From the NCBI RefSeq assembly GCF_900101335.1, contig NZ_FNKA01000002.1, positions 558,001-622,000 on the forward strand: a stretch of 64,000 bases of DNA. Reading direction: 5' to 3'. A model generated the notes under the pieces. The model made no database searches and was not told the origin of the DNA. It saw only the letters and a program-made list of their open reading frames with translations. Of the stretch, positions 8,398 through 17,995 are shown in pieces. Position 1 is the stretch's first letter; the number at the start of each line of letters is the position of its first letter. This DNA comes from Quadrisphaera sp. DSM 44207 (GTDB lineage: Bacteria > Actinomycetota > Actinomycetes > Actinomycetales > Quadrisphaeraceae). A program made the position numbers and the translations under genes.

Positions 8398-10212
8398 TCA
8401 GGCGTGCTGGGCGGTCCACGCCGCGTGCAGGCGGGCGTAGGCGCCGCCGGCGTCGGCCAGCTGCTGCGCCGGGCCGACCTCGACGACCCGGCCGGCCGCC
8501 ACGACGACGACGAGGTCCGCGGCCTCCGCCGTGGACAGGCGGTGGGCGATGGCGATCGAGGTGCGCCCGGCCTGCACCCGCTCCAGGGCCCGCTGCAGCC
8601 GCACCTCGGTGACCGGGTCCACCGCCGACGTCGCCTCGTCCAGGACCAGCAGGTCCGGGCCGGCCAGGTGGGCGCGGGCGAGGGCGACCAGCTGCCGCTC
8701 CCCCGCGGACAGCCGCTCCCCGCGCTGCCCGACCGGGGTCGCCAGGCCCTGCGGGAGCGAGTCCAGCCACCGCTGCAGGCCGAGGTCGGCCAGCGCCGCC
8801 CGCACGTCGCGCTCGTCCGCTCCGGGCCGGCCCAGTCGCACGTTGTCCCCGACGGTGGTGTCGAAGAGGAACCCCTCCTGCGGCACCGCGACGACGCGCC
8901 GGTGCAGCGAGGCGGCGCGCAGGCGGCGGGCGTCCACGCCCGAGAGCAGCACCTGCCCGGCGGCGGGGTCGACCAGGCGCGTGACGAGCCGGGCGAGGGT
9001 CGTCTTGCCCGAGCCGGTCTCCCCTACGACCGCGACGCGCGAGCCGGCGGGCAGGTGCAGGTCCACGTCGCGCAGCACGGGCGGCGGCAGCTCGCCGGCC
9101 CCGGGAGCGGGCGGGTAGGCGTAGCCGACCCCGCGCAGGCGCACGTCCACGGGCCCGGGCGGCAGGTCCTCGCCGTCCTCGCCGGGGTCCGGCACGTCCA
9201 CCGGGGTGTCCAGCACCGCGATCACCCGCCGCCAGCCCGCGAGCGCGTTCTGCAGCTCGTTGAGGACCTCGGTGGCCACGAGCACCGGCTGGGTGAACAG
9301 CTGGACGAGGAAGAGGAAGGCCAGCAGCTCGCCCAGCGTGATGCGCCCGGCCAGCCCCAGCAGCGTGCCCGCCACCAGCACCAGCGCCACGACGAGGCCG
9401 GAGACCAGGACGCCGGTGGCGAAGGTGCTGGCCACGGCGACCTGAGCGCGCACGGCGTCGCGCCGGTGCGCCTCGACGGCGGCGTCCACCGCGCGCCACG
9501 TGCGCGCGGCGGCGGCGTGGGCGCGGATGGTGTCGGCGCCGACCACGGACTCCGAGACCGCGGCGAGGACGTCGCCCATCCGCTCGCGCACGCGGGCGTA
9601 GGCGCGCTGGACGCGCCGCTGCATCGGCCGGCCCGCGACCAGCAGCGGCAGGAAGCAGGCCCACACCAGCAGGGCCAGCTCCCACGAGTACGCGAGCATC
9701 AGCGCGGTGGCCAGCACCAGCTGGCCCAGGGAGAGGACGAGGACCAGCCCGCCGGTCTGCAGGAACGTGGAGATCGTGTCCACGTCGCTGGTGACCCGGG
9801 AGACCAGCGAGCCGCGGCGCTCGCGGTTCTGCGTGAGCACCGCCAGGTCGTGCACGTGGTCGAACGCGCGGGTGCGCAGCGTCGCCAGGCCGGCCTCCGA
9901 GGCGGTGAACAGGCGCACGTTCACGCGCGAGGACAGCAGGGCCGTCAGCACCACCACGGCCGCCGCCGAGCCGGTCAGCCAGGCGACGAGGCGGGGGTCG
10001 GGCCCGCCGGGGGCGAGCAGGCCCCGGTCGACGGTCTGCTGCACCGCGACCGGCACCACGACGCGCCCGAGCGTGGTCACCGCCGCCAGCGCCAGCGTCG
10101 TCCCGACGCCGCGCACCAGCTCCGGGGAGATCTCCAGCGCCCGGCGCAGGGTGCCGCGGGCCGGCGGGGGCGAGGAGGACGGCGGGGCCGCGGCGGGCGC
10201 CGCGGCGCTCAC
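8398..10212 (-). CDS. ABC exporter half-transporter B (catalytic partner of a heterodimer)
   Basis: A 604-residue fused membrane/ATPase half-transporter. An Ala/Pro-rich N-terminus is followed by six predicted membrane helices between about residues 40 and 320. The ATPase domain has Walker A GETGSGKTT, the Q-loop region AVPQEGFLF, signature LSAGERQ (non-standard; normally LSGGQ), Walker B LLVLDEATSA with the catalytic Glu, and the H-loop IAHRLST. The GTG start overlaps the partner gene at 10209 as GTGA. The intact Walker B Glu and switch His, with the altered signature, match the usual division of labour in heterodimeric exporters. The substrate is unknown; lipids or drugs are typical. Confidence 0.92.
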   Translation of the reverse strand: MSAAAPAAAPPSSSPPPARGTLRRALEISPELVRGVGTTLALAAVTTLGRVVVPVAVQQTVDRGLLAPGGPDPRLVAWLTGSAAAVVVLTALLSSRVNVRLFTASEAGLATLRTRAFDHVHDLAVLTQNRERRGSLVSRVTSDVDTISTFLQTGGLVLVLSLGQLVLATALMLAYSWELALLVWACFLPLLVAGRPMQRRVQRAYARVRERMGDVLAAVSESVVGADTIRAHAAAARTWRAVDAAVEAHRRDAVRAQVAVASTFATGVLVSGLVVALVLVAGTLLGLAGRITLGELLAFLFLVQLFTQPVLVATEVLNELQNALAGWRRVIAVLDTPVDVPDPGEDGEDLPPGPVDVRLRGVGYAYPPAPGAGELPPPVLRDVDLHLPAGSRVAVVGETGSGKTTLARLVTRLVDPAAGQVLLSGVDARRLRAASLHRRVVAVPQEGFLFDTTVGDNVRLGRPGADERDVRAALADLGLQRWLDSLPQGLATPVGQRGERLSAGERQLVALARAHLAGPDLLVLDEATSAVDPVTEVRLQRALERVQAGRTSIAIAHRLSTAEAADLVVVVAAGRVVEVGPAQQLADAGGAYARLHAAWTAQHA

Positions 10213-12089
10213 GCGGGCCCTCCGCCGCTCAGGCTGCGCTCGCGCGCGGCGCGCGCGTAGGCGGTGACGAGCTCGCGGTAGCCGGGATCGCGGGCGGCGA
10301 CCTCCTCGGAGGGACCGCGGTCGACCACGCGCCCGGCCTCCAGGTGCACCACCTCGTCGGCCAGGGCGATGGTCGCGGGCCGGGAGGCCACGACGACGAC
10401 GGTGGTGTCCTGACCGGCGGCGCGCACGCCGTCGAGCACGGCGCGCTCGACGGCCGGGTCCAGCGCCGAGGTCGCGTCGTCCAGGACCAGCAGGCGCGGG
10501 CGGCGCACGAGCGCCCGGGCCAGGGCGAGGCGCTGGCGCTGCCCGCCCGACAGGCTGGAGCCGCGCTCCCCCACCCGGGTGTCCAGGCCGTGCGGGAGCG
10601 CCGCGACGAACCCGTCCGCCTGCGCCAGCCGCAGCGCCTGCCACACCTGCTCGTCCCCGACCCGCCGGTGCTGCGGGACGTCCGGCTCGTCGAGGCCGAG
10701 GGTGGTGTTGCCCCGCACGGTGTCGTCGAAGACGAACGCCGTCTGCGGCACGAGCGCCGCCACCTCGGCCAGGGAGCCCTCGCGCAGGTCGCGCAGGTCG
10801 ACGCCGTCGAGCAGCACCCGCCCCGAGGTCGGGTCCACGAGGCGCACGAGCAGGCCGGCCAGCGTGGACTTGCCCGCCCCGGTGCCGCCGACGACGGCGA
10901 CGGTGCGCCCGGCGGGGACCTCGAGGGTGACGCCGTCCAGGGCGGGCCGGCCCGCCGCGGGCGGCGCGGCGCCCGCGGCCGGCCCGCCGTCGGGAGCCGG
11001 CGGCTCGGCGCCCTCGGCGGGCGGGGGGTGCCGGTAGGTGGCCTCGTGCAGGGACGCGTGCGCCGGGCCCCGCCCGCGCGGCTGCACCGTCCCCCACGCG
11101 GTGGCCGCCCGGGCGCGCAGGACCGCCTGCACGCGCTCGTCGCCCGCCACCGTGCGGGGCAGCTCGGCGAGGACCCACCCGACGGCGCGGACCGGGAAGG
11201 CGAGGAGGCTGAGCAGGTAGGAGACCTGCACGAGGTCGTCGGCCCCCGCGCTGCCCGAGGCCACGCGCGCGGAGCCGACGGCCAGCACGGCGAGCACGCC
11301 CAGGCTGGGCAGGGCCTCGATGACCGGCTCGAAGGCGCCGCGCGTGCGCCCGGCGGCGACGTTGGCGTCGCGCAGGCGCCGCGCGCTCTCGGCGAACCGG
11401 CGCGCCTCCTCCTCCTGGCGCCCGAGCGTCTTGACCACTAGAGCGCCGTCGAAGCTCTCGTGGGCGGTGCCCGAGACCTCCCCGCGCAGGGCCTGCACGC
11501 GCGTCACGCGCGGGGACATGCGGCGCTGGTACAGGACGTTGGCGGCCGCGACCGCGGGCAGCACGAGCAGCCCGATCGCGGCGAGCACCGGGTCGGCGGC
11601 CACCATGGCGGCGCCGGCGACCACGAGCATCACGAGCACGCCGAGCGCGAACGGCAGCGGCGCCATGACCTGCCACATCGCCTCCACGTCCGCGCCCGCC
11701 GTGGCGAGCAGCCGCCCCGCCGGGTGCGCGTGGTGCCACGACAGCGGCAGCTCCAGGTAGCGGCGGGTGACGGCGCGCCGGTAGCGGGCCTGCAGGGCGT
11801 ACATCGCCACGCCGGCGAAGATCCGGCGCCCCAGCACGGCCGCCACCGTGACCGCCGTGGTCAGCGCCAGCACCCCGCCCGCGGCCCAGACCTCCCCCGC
11901 GCTCACCGGCCGCGAGCCGGTCAGCGCCGGGACGACGACCTCGTCGGTGGTGCGCCCGACCAGCCAGCCCGTGGCCGCCGTCCCGGCGCCGTAGACGGCG
12001 CTGAGGGCGACGGCGAGCACGAACGGGCGCGGCTCCTCCCGCGCCCCCCGGGCCAGGGTCCTCATCCCGGAGGCGAAGGTCCCTGGCAC
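10209..12089 (-). CDS. ABC exporter half-transporter A (degenerate ATP site)
   Basis: A 626-residue half-transporter with six predicted membrane helices, then an ATPase domain. Walker A is GGTGAGKST and the signature is a standard LSGGQRQR. Walker B is LLVLDDATSALD, with Asp replacing the catalytic Glu, and the switch His is replaced by Ser in VASRPAT. With the LSAGE signature of its partner this gives one non-hydrolysing site, which is typical of heterodimeric exporters. A Pro/Ala-rich linker around residues 355-385 joins the membrane and ATPase domains. The start at GTG 12089 has no clear ribosome-binding site; ATG 12065 is an alternative. Confidence 0.92.
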   Translation of the reverse strand: MPGTFASGMRTLARGAREEPRPFVLAVALSAVYGAGTAATGWLVGRTTDEVVVPALTGSRPVSAGEVWAAGGVLALTTAVTVAAVLGRRIFAGVAMYALQARYRRAVTRRYLELPLSWHHAHPAGRLLATAGADVEAMWQVMAPLPFALGVLVMLVVAGAAMVAADPVLAAIGLLVLPAVAAANVLYQRRMSPRVTRVQALRGEVSGTAHESFDGALVVKTLGRQEEEARRFAESARRLRDANVAAGRTRGAFEPVIEALPSLGVLAVLAVGSARVASGSAGADDLVQVSYLLSLLAFPVRAVGWVLAELPRTVAGDERVQAVLRARAATAWGTVQPRGRGPAHASLHEATYRHPPPAEGAEPPAPDGGPAAGAAPPAAGRPALDGVTLEVPAGRTVAVVGGTGAGKSTLAGLLVRLVDPTSGRVLLDGVDLRDLREGSLAEVAALVPQTAFVFDDTVRGNTTLGLDEPDVPQHRRVGDEQVWQALRLAQADGFVAALPHGLDTRVGERGSSLSGGQRQRLALARALVRRPRLLVLDDATSALDPAVERAVLDGVRAAGQDTTVVVVASRPATIALADEVVHLEAGRVVDRGPSEEVAARDPGYRELVTAYARAARERSLSGGGPA

Positions 12090-12171
12090 GCGGGCAGCGT
12101 CTCACAGGGGTGCGACGGCCCCGCCGCCCCGCCGGCGGGCAGGGGCGCTCGGGCGGGCGCAGGATGTGCCC

Positions 12172-12807
12172 ATGACCGGCACCGACCGCTCCCGGCTGGC
12201 GGACCTGATGGTCGAGGCCGGGCCGCAGGCGCCCACGCTCGACGAGGGCTGGTCGGTGCGCGACCTCGCGGCGCACCTGGTGGTCCGCGAGCGCCGCCCG
12301 GACGCCGGCCTGGCGCTGCTGGCCTCGGGCCTGTCCCCCGCGCTCGCCCGGCACGCGGAGGCGGTGCGGCGCCGGGCGGCGCGGCAGCCCTTCGAGGAGC
12401 TCGTCGCCCGCTTCCGGGCGGGCCCGCCGCGCTGGAGCCCGCTGGCCCTGCCCGGCGCCGAGGCCGCCGTGAACGCGGTGGAGTTCTTCGTCCACGGCGA
12501 GGACGTGAACCGGGCGCGGGAGGGCTGGCAGCCGCAGCCGCTGCGCCCGGGCCAGCGGGAGGCGCTGTGGAAGGCGCTGCGCCGCCAGTCCCGGCTGCTC
12601 TACCGGCGCAGCCCCGTGGGCGTGGTGCTGGCCGTGCCGGCCGGGCCGCGGGCGGTGGCGCTGCGCCGGCCGGTCTCGGTGGTCGTCACCGGCCAGCCCG
12701 AGGAGCTCGTGCTGCACGCCTTCGGCCGCCGCTCCGTCGCGCGCGTGGAGGTCACCGGCCCGCCGCAGGCCGTGCGGGCGCTGGCGCAGGCGCCGCTGAG
12801 CGTCTGA
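12172..12807 (+). CDS. TIGR03085-type protein of the DinB/mycothiol-dependent maleylpyruvate isomerase group
   Basis: A 211-residue protein. The N-terminus has the family pattern APTLDEGWSVRDLAAHLVVRE, including the conserved Asp and the His of the putative metal site, and AVEFFVHGEDVNRA holds the second His/Asp pair. Proteins of this family adopt a DinB-like four-helix bundle and are predicted metal-binding; some relatives use mycothiol. The actual reaction is unknown. The ATG at 12172 is preceded by AGGA. It is divergent from the ABC exporter and convergent with hisF, so it is probably transcribed alone. Confidence 0.85.
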   Translation: MTGTDRSRLADLMVEAGPQAPTLDEGWSVRDLAAHLVVRERRPDAGLALLASGLSPALARHAEAVRRRAARQPFEELVARFRAGPPRWSPLALPGAEAAVNAVEFFVHGEDVNRAREGWQPQPLRPGQREALWKALRRQSRLLYRRSPVGVVLAVPAGPRAVALRRPVSVVVTGQPEELVLHAFGRRSVARVEVTGPPQAVRALAQAPLSV

Positions 12808-12829
12808 GGCCCCGCGAGGAGGATCCGGC

Positions 12830-13600
12830 TCAGCGCACGGGGTGCCCGTGCGCGCGCAGCGCCTCCTTGACCTGCCCGACGCTCAGGGTGCCGAAGTGGA
12901 AGACGCTGGCGGCGAGGACGGCGTCCGCGCCCGCCGCCACCGCCGGGGGGAAGTGCTCGGCGGCGCCCGCGCCGCCGCTGGCGACCACCGGCACCGCCAC
13001 GCGCTCGCGCACGGCGCGGATCATCTCCAGGTCGAAGCCGACCCGGGTGCCGTCGGCGTCCATGGAGTTCAGCAGCACCTCCCCCGCTCCCAGGGCGGCG
13101 ACCCGCTCGGCCCACTCCACGGCGTCGAGGCCCGTGCCGCGCCGCCCGCCGTGCGTGGTCACCTCGAAGCCGGAGGGCGTGGCGGTGCCGGGCGGGCACC
13201 GGCGGGCGTCGAGGGAGACCACGAGCACCTGCGCCCCGAAGCGGTCGGCGACCTCGGCGACCAGCTCGGGACGCGCGATCGCGGCCGTGTTGACGCCCAC
13301 CTTGTCGGCGCCGGCGCGCAGCAGCCGGTCGACGTCGGCCGCGGTGCGCACGCCGCCGCCGACCGTGAGCGGGATGAAGACCTGCTCCGCGGTGCGGCTG
13401 ACGACGTCGTAGGTGGTGCTGCGGTCGCCCGAGGACGCCGTCACGTCGAGGAAGGTCAGCTCGTCGGCGCCCTGGGCGTCGTAGCGGGCGGCGAGCTCGA
13501 CGGGGTCCCCGGCATCGCGCAGCTGCGCGAAGTTCACGCCCTTGACCACCCGCCCCGCGTCGACGTCCAGGCACGGGATGACGCGGACGGCTACGCTCAC
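12830..13600 (-). CDS. hisF: Imidazole glycerol phosphate synthase cyclase subunit
   Basis: HisF uses ammonia from HisH to turn PRFAR into imidazole glycerol phosphate and AICAR. The protein is 256 residues with an intact (beta/alpha)8 barrel. [19 protein letters not shown] carries the catalytic Asp near residue 12, [10 protein letters not shown] is the first phosphate site, and VVASGGAG the second. The second catalytic Asp is in [10 protein letters not shown]. The partner hisH is not in the window, so the his genes here (hisI, hisF, hisG, hisE) are scattered. The start is a GTG. Confidence 0.96.
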   Translation of the reverse strand: MSVAVRVIPCLDVDAGRVVKGVNFAQLRDAGDPVELAARYDAQGADELTFLDVTASSGDRSTTYDVVSRTAEQVFIPLTVGGGVRTAADVDRLLRAGADKVGVNTAAIARPELVAEVADRFGAQVLVVSLDARRCPPGTATPSGFEVTTHGGRRGTGLDAVEWAERVAALGAGEVLLNSMDADGTRVGFDLEMIRAVRERVAVPVVASGGAGAAEHFPPAVAAGADAVLAASVFHFGTLSVGQVKEALRAHGHPVR

Positions 13601-13636
13601 GGCCCCAGGCTAGGGGCCCCCGCCTACCCTCCACCC

Positions 13637-14254
13637 GTGCCTCCTCCCGCGGCCGGCCCCTCGGACGGCCCCTCGGACGGCTCTGGGGCCGGCTCTGCGG
13701 CCGGCCCCGGGGACGCCGCGCGAGCGGTGGCGCGGGCGCTGGCGCGGCGCCCGGAGCGCGAGAGCGGCCCCCGGGTCGTGGCCCTGGACGGGCCCAGCGG
13801 GTCGGGCAAGACGAGCCTGGCGGCCGCCCTGCTGCCCCTGCTGGGGCCCGGCGCGCGGGTGCTGCACCTGGACGACCTGTACCCGGGCTGGGACGGGCTG
13901 GACCCCGTGGTGCCCCTGCTGGTCTCCGGCGTGCTGGAGCCCCTCGCCGCCGGGCGCCCGGGCGCCGCGCCGCGCTGGGACTGGGCCCGCGACCGCCCCG
14001 GCGAGCCGCTGGTCGTGCCGGCCGCCGACGTGCTCGTGGTGGAGGGCGCGGGGTCGGGATCGCGCGCGTGCGCCCCGCACCTGGCGCTGCTGGTGTGGTT
14101 GGAGACGCCCGCCGCGCTGCGCCGGGCGCGGGCCCTGGCGCGGGACGGGGAGGCGTACCGGCCGCACTGGCAGCGGTGGGCCGCCCAGGAGCGCCGCCAC
14201 TTCGCCCGCGAGGGCACGCGCGAGCGCGCCGACCTGGTGCTCGACACGGGCTGA
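13637..14254 (+). CDS. Small P-loop kinase, uridine-kinase-like
   Basis: A 205-residue protein with Walker A GPSGSGKTS around residue 55, a likely acceptor region LHLDDLYPGWDGLD, and LVVEGAGSG. This order matches uridine-kinase/AAA-like ATPases found next to hisF in actinobacteria. The substrate cannot be named. The first 40 residues are a Pro/Gly/Ser/Ala-rich extension from short direct repeats in the DNA. The GTG at 13637 is the first start after the divergent hisF; no good ribosome-binding site was seen, so initiation may be further in. Confidence 0.75.
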   Translation: MPPPAAGPSDGPSDGSGAGSAAGPGDAARAVARALARRPERESGPRVVALDGPSGSGKTSLAAALLPLLGPGARVLHLDDLYPGWDGLDPVVPLLVSGVLEPLAAGRPGAAPRWDWARDRPGEPLVVPAADVLVVEGAGSGSRACAPHLALLVWLETPAALRRARALARDGEAYRPHWQRWAAQERRHFAREGTRERADLVLDTG

Positions 14255-14311
14255 GCACCGGGCGGGAGCCGGCGGGGCGCCGGGCGGGCGCGGCTGCGGC
14301 AGGATCGGCGC

Positions 14312-15427
14312 GTGCGGATCGGGGCGGACGCGCGGGCCCGGGCGCAGCGGGTGCGCCAGCACGGCTGGCAGATCCTCCAGTGCGGGGTCGGGGCGGGCCT
14401 GGCGTGGGTGGCGGCGCAGGCGCTCCTGGGCCACCCGCAGCCGATCTTCGCCAGCGTCGCGGCCGTCCTCGGCCTCGGCATCTCCTACGGGCAGCGGCTG
14501 CGGCGGGTGGTCGAGGTCGTCGTGGGCGTGGCCGTCGGGGTGCTGGTCGGCGACCTCGTCGTCCACCTCGCCGGCAACGGCGCCTGGCAGCTCGTGCTCG
14601 TCGTCGTGCTCGGGATGTCGGTGGCGGTCTTCCTGCGCGCGGGCACGGTCATGGTCAACCAGTCCGCGGTGCAGGGGCTGTTCGTGGCCACGGTGCTGCC
14701 GGGCAGCGTCGACGTCCTGGACCGGTGGCTCGACGCGCTGACGGGCGGGGTGGTGGCGCTGGTGCTGGCAGCGATCGTGCCCGCCACCCCCCTGCGCCGC
14801 CCGCGGGACCTCGCCTCCCGGCTGCTCGCCGAGCTCGCCGACCTGCTGTGGGAGGCGGCGACCGCCGCGCGCGCCGGCGACGCGGAGCGGGCGCACGACG
14901 CGCTCGCCCACGCCCGCGGCACCCAGGCCCGCCTGGACGCGCTGCGCGCCGCGGCCACCGAGGGGCTGGACGTGCTGCGGGTCTCGCCGCTGCGCCGCCG
15001 GCAGGCCGCCGCGGTGCGCGCGGTCGCCCGGCTCGCGGAGCCCCTGGACCGGGCCGTGCGCAACGTGCGCGTGCTGGCGCGGCGCCTGTCGGTGGCCACC
15101 GAGCGCGGCGAGGACGTGCCGCCGCAGCTGCTGGACCTGCTCGACCACCTGGCCGCGGCCGCGCTGCGCCTGAGCGAGGACGTGCAGCGCGGGCTGCCGC
15201 GCAGCGGCGCGGTGGACGCCCTGACGGAGGCCGGCCGGGCGTCGGCGCGCGTGCCGCGCTCCTCGCTGTCCGCCGACGCCGTCCTGGCGCAGGCCCGCTC
15301 GACGGCGGTGGACCTCCTCGAGGTCGCCGGCCTGGACGAGGAGCAGGCGCGCGCCCGCGTCCCGGTGCCCGACCAGGCCCCGCCCCCTCCACCGGCGCGG
15401 TCACGCCCGCGGCCGGACGACGCCTGA
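14312..15427 (+). CDS. FUSC/aromatic-acid-exporter-type membrane protein
   Basis: A 371-residue protein with about five N-terminal membrane helices between residues 18 and 155, including FASVAAVLGLGISYGQRLRR (the pattern of FUSC_2/ArAE proteins), and a long helical cytoplasmic half rich in Ala, Arg and Leu. The C-terminus is a Pro-rich tail. Family members export aromatic acids or are of unknown role. AGGA precedes the GTG at 14312. It stands between a kinase gene on the same strand and a convergent MscS gene. Confidence 0.82.
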   Translation: MRIGADARARAQRVRQHGWQILQCGVGAGLAWVAAQALLGHPQPIFASVAAVLGLGISYGQRLRRVVEVVVGVAVGVLVGDLVVHLAGNGAWQLVLVVVLGMSVAVFLRAGTVMVNQSAVQGLFVATVLPGSVDVLDRWLDALTGGVVALVLAAIVPATPLRRPRDLASRLLAELADLLWEAATAARAGDAERAHDALAHARGTQARLDALRAAATEGLDVLRVSPLRRRQAAAVRAVARLAEPLDRAVRNVRVLARRLSVATERGEDVPPQLLDLLDHLAAAALRLSEDVQRGLPRSGAVDALTEAGRASARVPRSSLSADAVLAQARSTAVDLLEVAGLDEEQARARVPVPDQAPPPPPARSRPRPDDA

Positions 15428-15470
15428 CGTCGCGGTCGGGCGCCGCCTCGGGCTCCCGCGCGCCCGGTGA

Positions 15471-16928
15471 TCACGGGCGACCTCGCGGGTGCGGGCCGTC
15501 GTCCGCGCGCGGCAGCGGGCGCGTGCGCCCGTCCGGCTCGTCGCCGTCCGCGCGGGCGCGCTCGGCCTGCTCCTCCGGCGGCGGGCCGGTGAAGTACCGG
15601 GAGCGCTCCACGGCGGCCAGGCTGCCGGTGAACAGCGAGTCGTCGCGGCGCTCGGGCACCGCGGGCGACACCGCGGGCAGCACCGCGGTGGCCGGGGTGT
15701 CGACGCGGGGCGCCCGGCTCGGGTGCCCGCCGGCCCGCTCGCGGGAGGGCACGGCCCCGCTCCCGGAGGGCAGGGGGCGCGGTGCGCGGGCGCCGTCCTG
15801 GGCGGGCCGCTCGGACTCCACGCGCAGGCGCGGCAGGCCCGCCGGGTCCTGCTGCTGCACCCAGCGGACCATCGCCTCGCGCACGTGGCAGCGCAGGTCG
15901 AAGACGGTCGGGCCGTCCTGGGCGGAGACGAGGATGCGCACCTGCACCGAGCCGCCCACGGCGTCGGTGACCTGCAGCACGCTCACCCGGCGGTCCCAGA
16001 GCGGGTCGGCCTCGAGCACGCGGCGCAGCTCCTCGCGCATCGCGTCGAGGTCGGTGGCCCAGTCGACGTCGAGCAGGACGACGCCGATCAGCTGGGACTC
16101 CTTGCGCGTCCAGTGCTGGAACGGGGTGGAGGTGAAGTACGTCGAGGGCAGCACCAGGCGCCGGTCGTCCCAGACGTGGACGACGACGTAGGTGAGGGTG
16201 ATCTCCTCGATGCGCCCCCACTCCTCCTCGACGACGACCACGTCGTCCACGCGCAGCGCGTCGGTGAACGCCAGCTGCAGGCCGGCGAAGAGGTTGCCGA
16301 GGGACTGCTGCAGGGCCAGGCCGGCGACGACGGAGAGCAGACCGGCCGAGGCCAGGATGCCGGCGCCGAGGTTGCGGGCCCCCGGGATCGTCGTGAGCAT
16401 CACCGCCACGGCGAGGACCGCCACGACCACGACGGTGACCCGGCGCAGGAAGGTCACCTGCGTGCGCACGCGGCGCGCGTGGCGGTTGTCGGCGACGTCG
16501 ACGCGGTACCTCTGCACCACCACGTCCTCGGCGACGAACGCGAGCACCGCCACGAGCCACGCCGCCGTGGCGATCAGCGCGAGCGTGAGCACGAACTCGC
16601 TCACGTCGAGCCAGTCGTCCGTGCCGGGCGCGCGCACGGCCACCTGGTGCAGCACGAGGACGACGAGCAGCGCGCGCAGCGGGGCGCGGCCGCGCCGGGA
16701 CAGGTCGCGCACCACCGCCGAGCGGCGCCCGACCCGGCGGACGAGGACGCCGACGACGACCGCGACGACGAGCGCGGCGACGACCCCGACCCCCGCGCGC
16801 GCGAGCAGCGCCGCGGTCTCGGAGCCGTCGAGGTCGTGCGCGGCGCCCGCAGCGCCCGCGGTGCCCGCGGTGCCCGCCAGCAGGGCGAGCAGGGCCGGGG
16901 GCGCGGACAGGAGGTGGGCGGTGGTCAT
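15471..16928 (-). CDS. MscS-type mechanosensitive channel
   Basis: A 485-residue membrane protein. Four N-terminal hydrophobic segments lead to the pore helix region GAGILASAGLLSVVAGLALQ and QSLGNLFAGLQLAF, the characteristic MscS sequence. The beta domain follows (DVVVVEEEWGRIEEITLTYV and LVLPSTYFTSTPFQHW). About 125 residues at the C-terminus are disordered, Pro/Arg-rich and unlike the MscS core. Such channels release solutes on hypo-osmotic shock. The gene is divergent from the lipase-like gene at 17071. Confidence 0.92.
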   Translation of the reverse strand: MTTAHLLSAPPALLALLAGTAGTAGAAGAAHDLDGSETAALLARAGVGVVAALVVAVVVGVLVRRVGRRSAVVRDLSRRGRAPLRALLVVLVLHQVAVRAPGTDDWLDVSEFVLTLALIATAAWLVAVLAFVAEDVVVQRYRVDVADNRHARRVRTQVTFLRRVTVVVVAVLAVAVMLTTIPGARNLGAGILASAGLLSVVAGLALQQSLGNLFAGLQLAFTDALRVDDVVVVEEEWGRIEEITLTYVVVHVWDDRRLVLPSTYFTSTPFQHWTRKESQLIGVVLLDVDWATDLDAMREELRRVLEADPLWDRRVSVLQVTDAVGGSVQVRILVSAQDGPTVFDLRCHVREAMVRWVQQQDPAGLPRLRVESERPAQDGARAPRPLPSGSGAVPSRERAGGHPSRAPRVDTPATAVLPAVSPAVPERRDDSLFTGSLAAVERSRYFTGPPPEEQAERARADGDEPDGRTRPLPRADDGPHPRGRP

Positions 16929-17070
16929 GGGGGGTCGGGGCCTCCGGGAGGAGTCGCGGGGCGCTCACCGGGGCGGGACCGCGGCGGGCGCACGGACGGC
17001 GGGCGCAGCGGGAGTCCTCAGCCTCTCAGAGGAGGCGCCCGCGGCGCACGTCCCGGCGTGGCGCACACTC

Positions 17071-17931
17071 GTGGCCGTGCCCGCCCGCCGTCCCCGCGCC
17101 CGGGTGCCCGCGGGACCGGCCGTGCCGGCCGTGCTGGTCGTGCTGGTGCTCGCGGCGGTCGCGGCCCTCGTGCTGGGGCTGCGCGGGGCCGGTCCTCCCG
17201 CGCCGGGGACGTCGGCCGTCGCGCAGGACGCCCCCGGGCCCGTGCTGCTGGTCACCGGCTACGGCGGCGGCGCGGCGCCCCTGGAGCAGCTGGCCGGTGC
17301 CCTGCGCGCCGCGGGACGGCAGGCCGTCGTCGTGCCGGTCGTCGACGGCGGCACGGGCGACCTGACCGCGCAGGCCGAGCAGCTGACCGGGGCCGTGACC
17401 GCCGCCCTGGCGGCCGGCGCGCCGTCGGTGGACGTCGTCGGCTACTCCGCCGGCGGGGTGGTGGCCCGGGTGTGGCGGGACGGCGAGGGCGCGCAGGCGC
17501 CCGTGCGCCGCGTCGTCACCCTCGGCTCGCCGCACCACGGCACCCGCCTGGCCGCGCTGGCCGCGGGCCTGGCGCCCGAGCAGTGCCCGGCCGCTTGCCG
17601 GCAGCTGGCGCCGGGCAGCGACCTGCTCACCGCCCTGCCGGAGGTCCCCGGGCGCACCCTGGCCGACGGCGGCGCCGCGTGGACGAGCGTGTGGACCGCC
17701 ACCGACGAGGTGGTCACCCCGCCGGTGACGTCCCGGCTCGAGGGCGCGGTGGGCGTGGAGCTGCAGGCCGTCTGCCCCGGGGCCCGCACGGGCCACGGCG
17801 CGCTGCCGGTCGACCCGCTCGTGGTCGGCCTGGTGCAGGAGGCGCTGGACGAGCAGCCCCTGGCGGCGCCCCCGCCGGCCGAGGCGTGCGACGACCTGCG
17901 CTCCGCCGGCCAGCAGCTGCTCGCCGGCTGA
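17071..17931 (+). CDS. Secreted or membrane-anchored lipase-like alpha/beta hydrolase
   Basis: A 286-residue protein. Basic residues and a hydrophobic segment (PAVLVVLVLAAVAALVLGL) form a signal peptide or anchor. VLLVTGYGGG is the oxyanion-hole region, VGYSAGGVV holds the nucleophile Ser at residue 126, and TLGSPHHGT is the typical lipase class 2 sequence. Two cysteine pairs (CPAAC and later Cys) may form disulfides outside the cell. The catalytic His is probably in the GHGALPVDP segment. GTG at 17071 is the first possible start; GTG 17077 is an alternative. Confidence 0.82.
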   Translation: MAVPARRPRARVPAGPAVPAVLVVLVLAAVAALVLGLRGAGPPAPGTSAVAQDAPGPVLLVTGYGGGAAPLEQLAGALRAAGRQAVVVPVVDGGTGDLTAQAEQLTGAVTAALAAGAPSVDVVGYSAGGVVARVWRDGEGAQAPVRRVVTLGSPHHGTRLAALAAGLAPEQCPAACRQLAPGSDLLTALPEVPGRTLADGGAAWTSVWTATDEVVTPPVTSRLEGAVGVELQAVCPGARTGHGALPVDPLVVGLVQEALDEQPLAAPPPAEACDDLRSAGQQLLAG

Positions 17932-17950
17932 GCGCCCGAGCCGGCTGAAC

Positions 17951-17995
17951 CCTCGGTCGTCGCGCTCGGTCGTCGCGCTCAGTCGTCGCGCTCGG
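17951..17995. repeat. Short tandem repeat at the end of the PH-domain gene
   Basis: Three near-identical 15-base units of tcggtcgtcgcgctc (one with A for G) fill the gap between the lipase-like gene and the PH-domain gene and run into the latter's last codons (stop at 17979). A second set of 15-base repeats lies at that gene's 5' end. Confidence 0.7.

Noticed and set aside
3734-10260. Very long plus-strand open frames across trpE, hisI, zwf and the exporter
   Set aside because: Mirror frames of conserved genes; composition is Ala/Arg/Gly-rich with no motif. High GC content makes such frames common.
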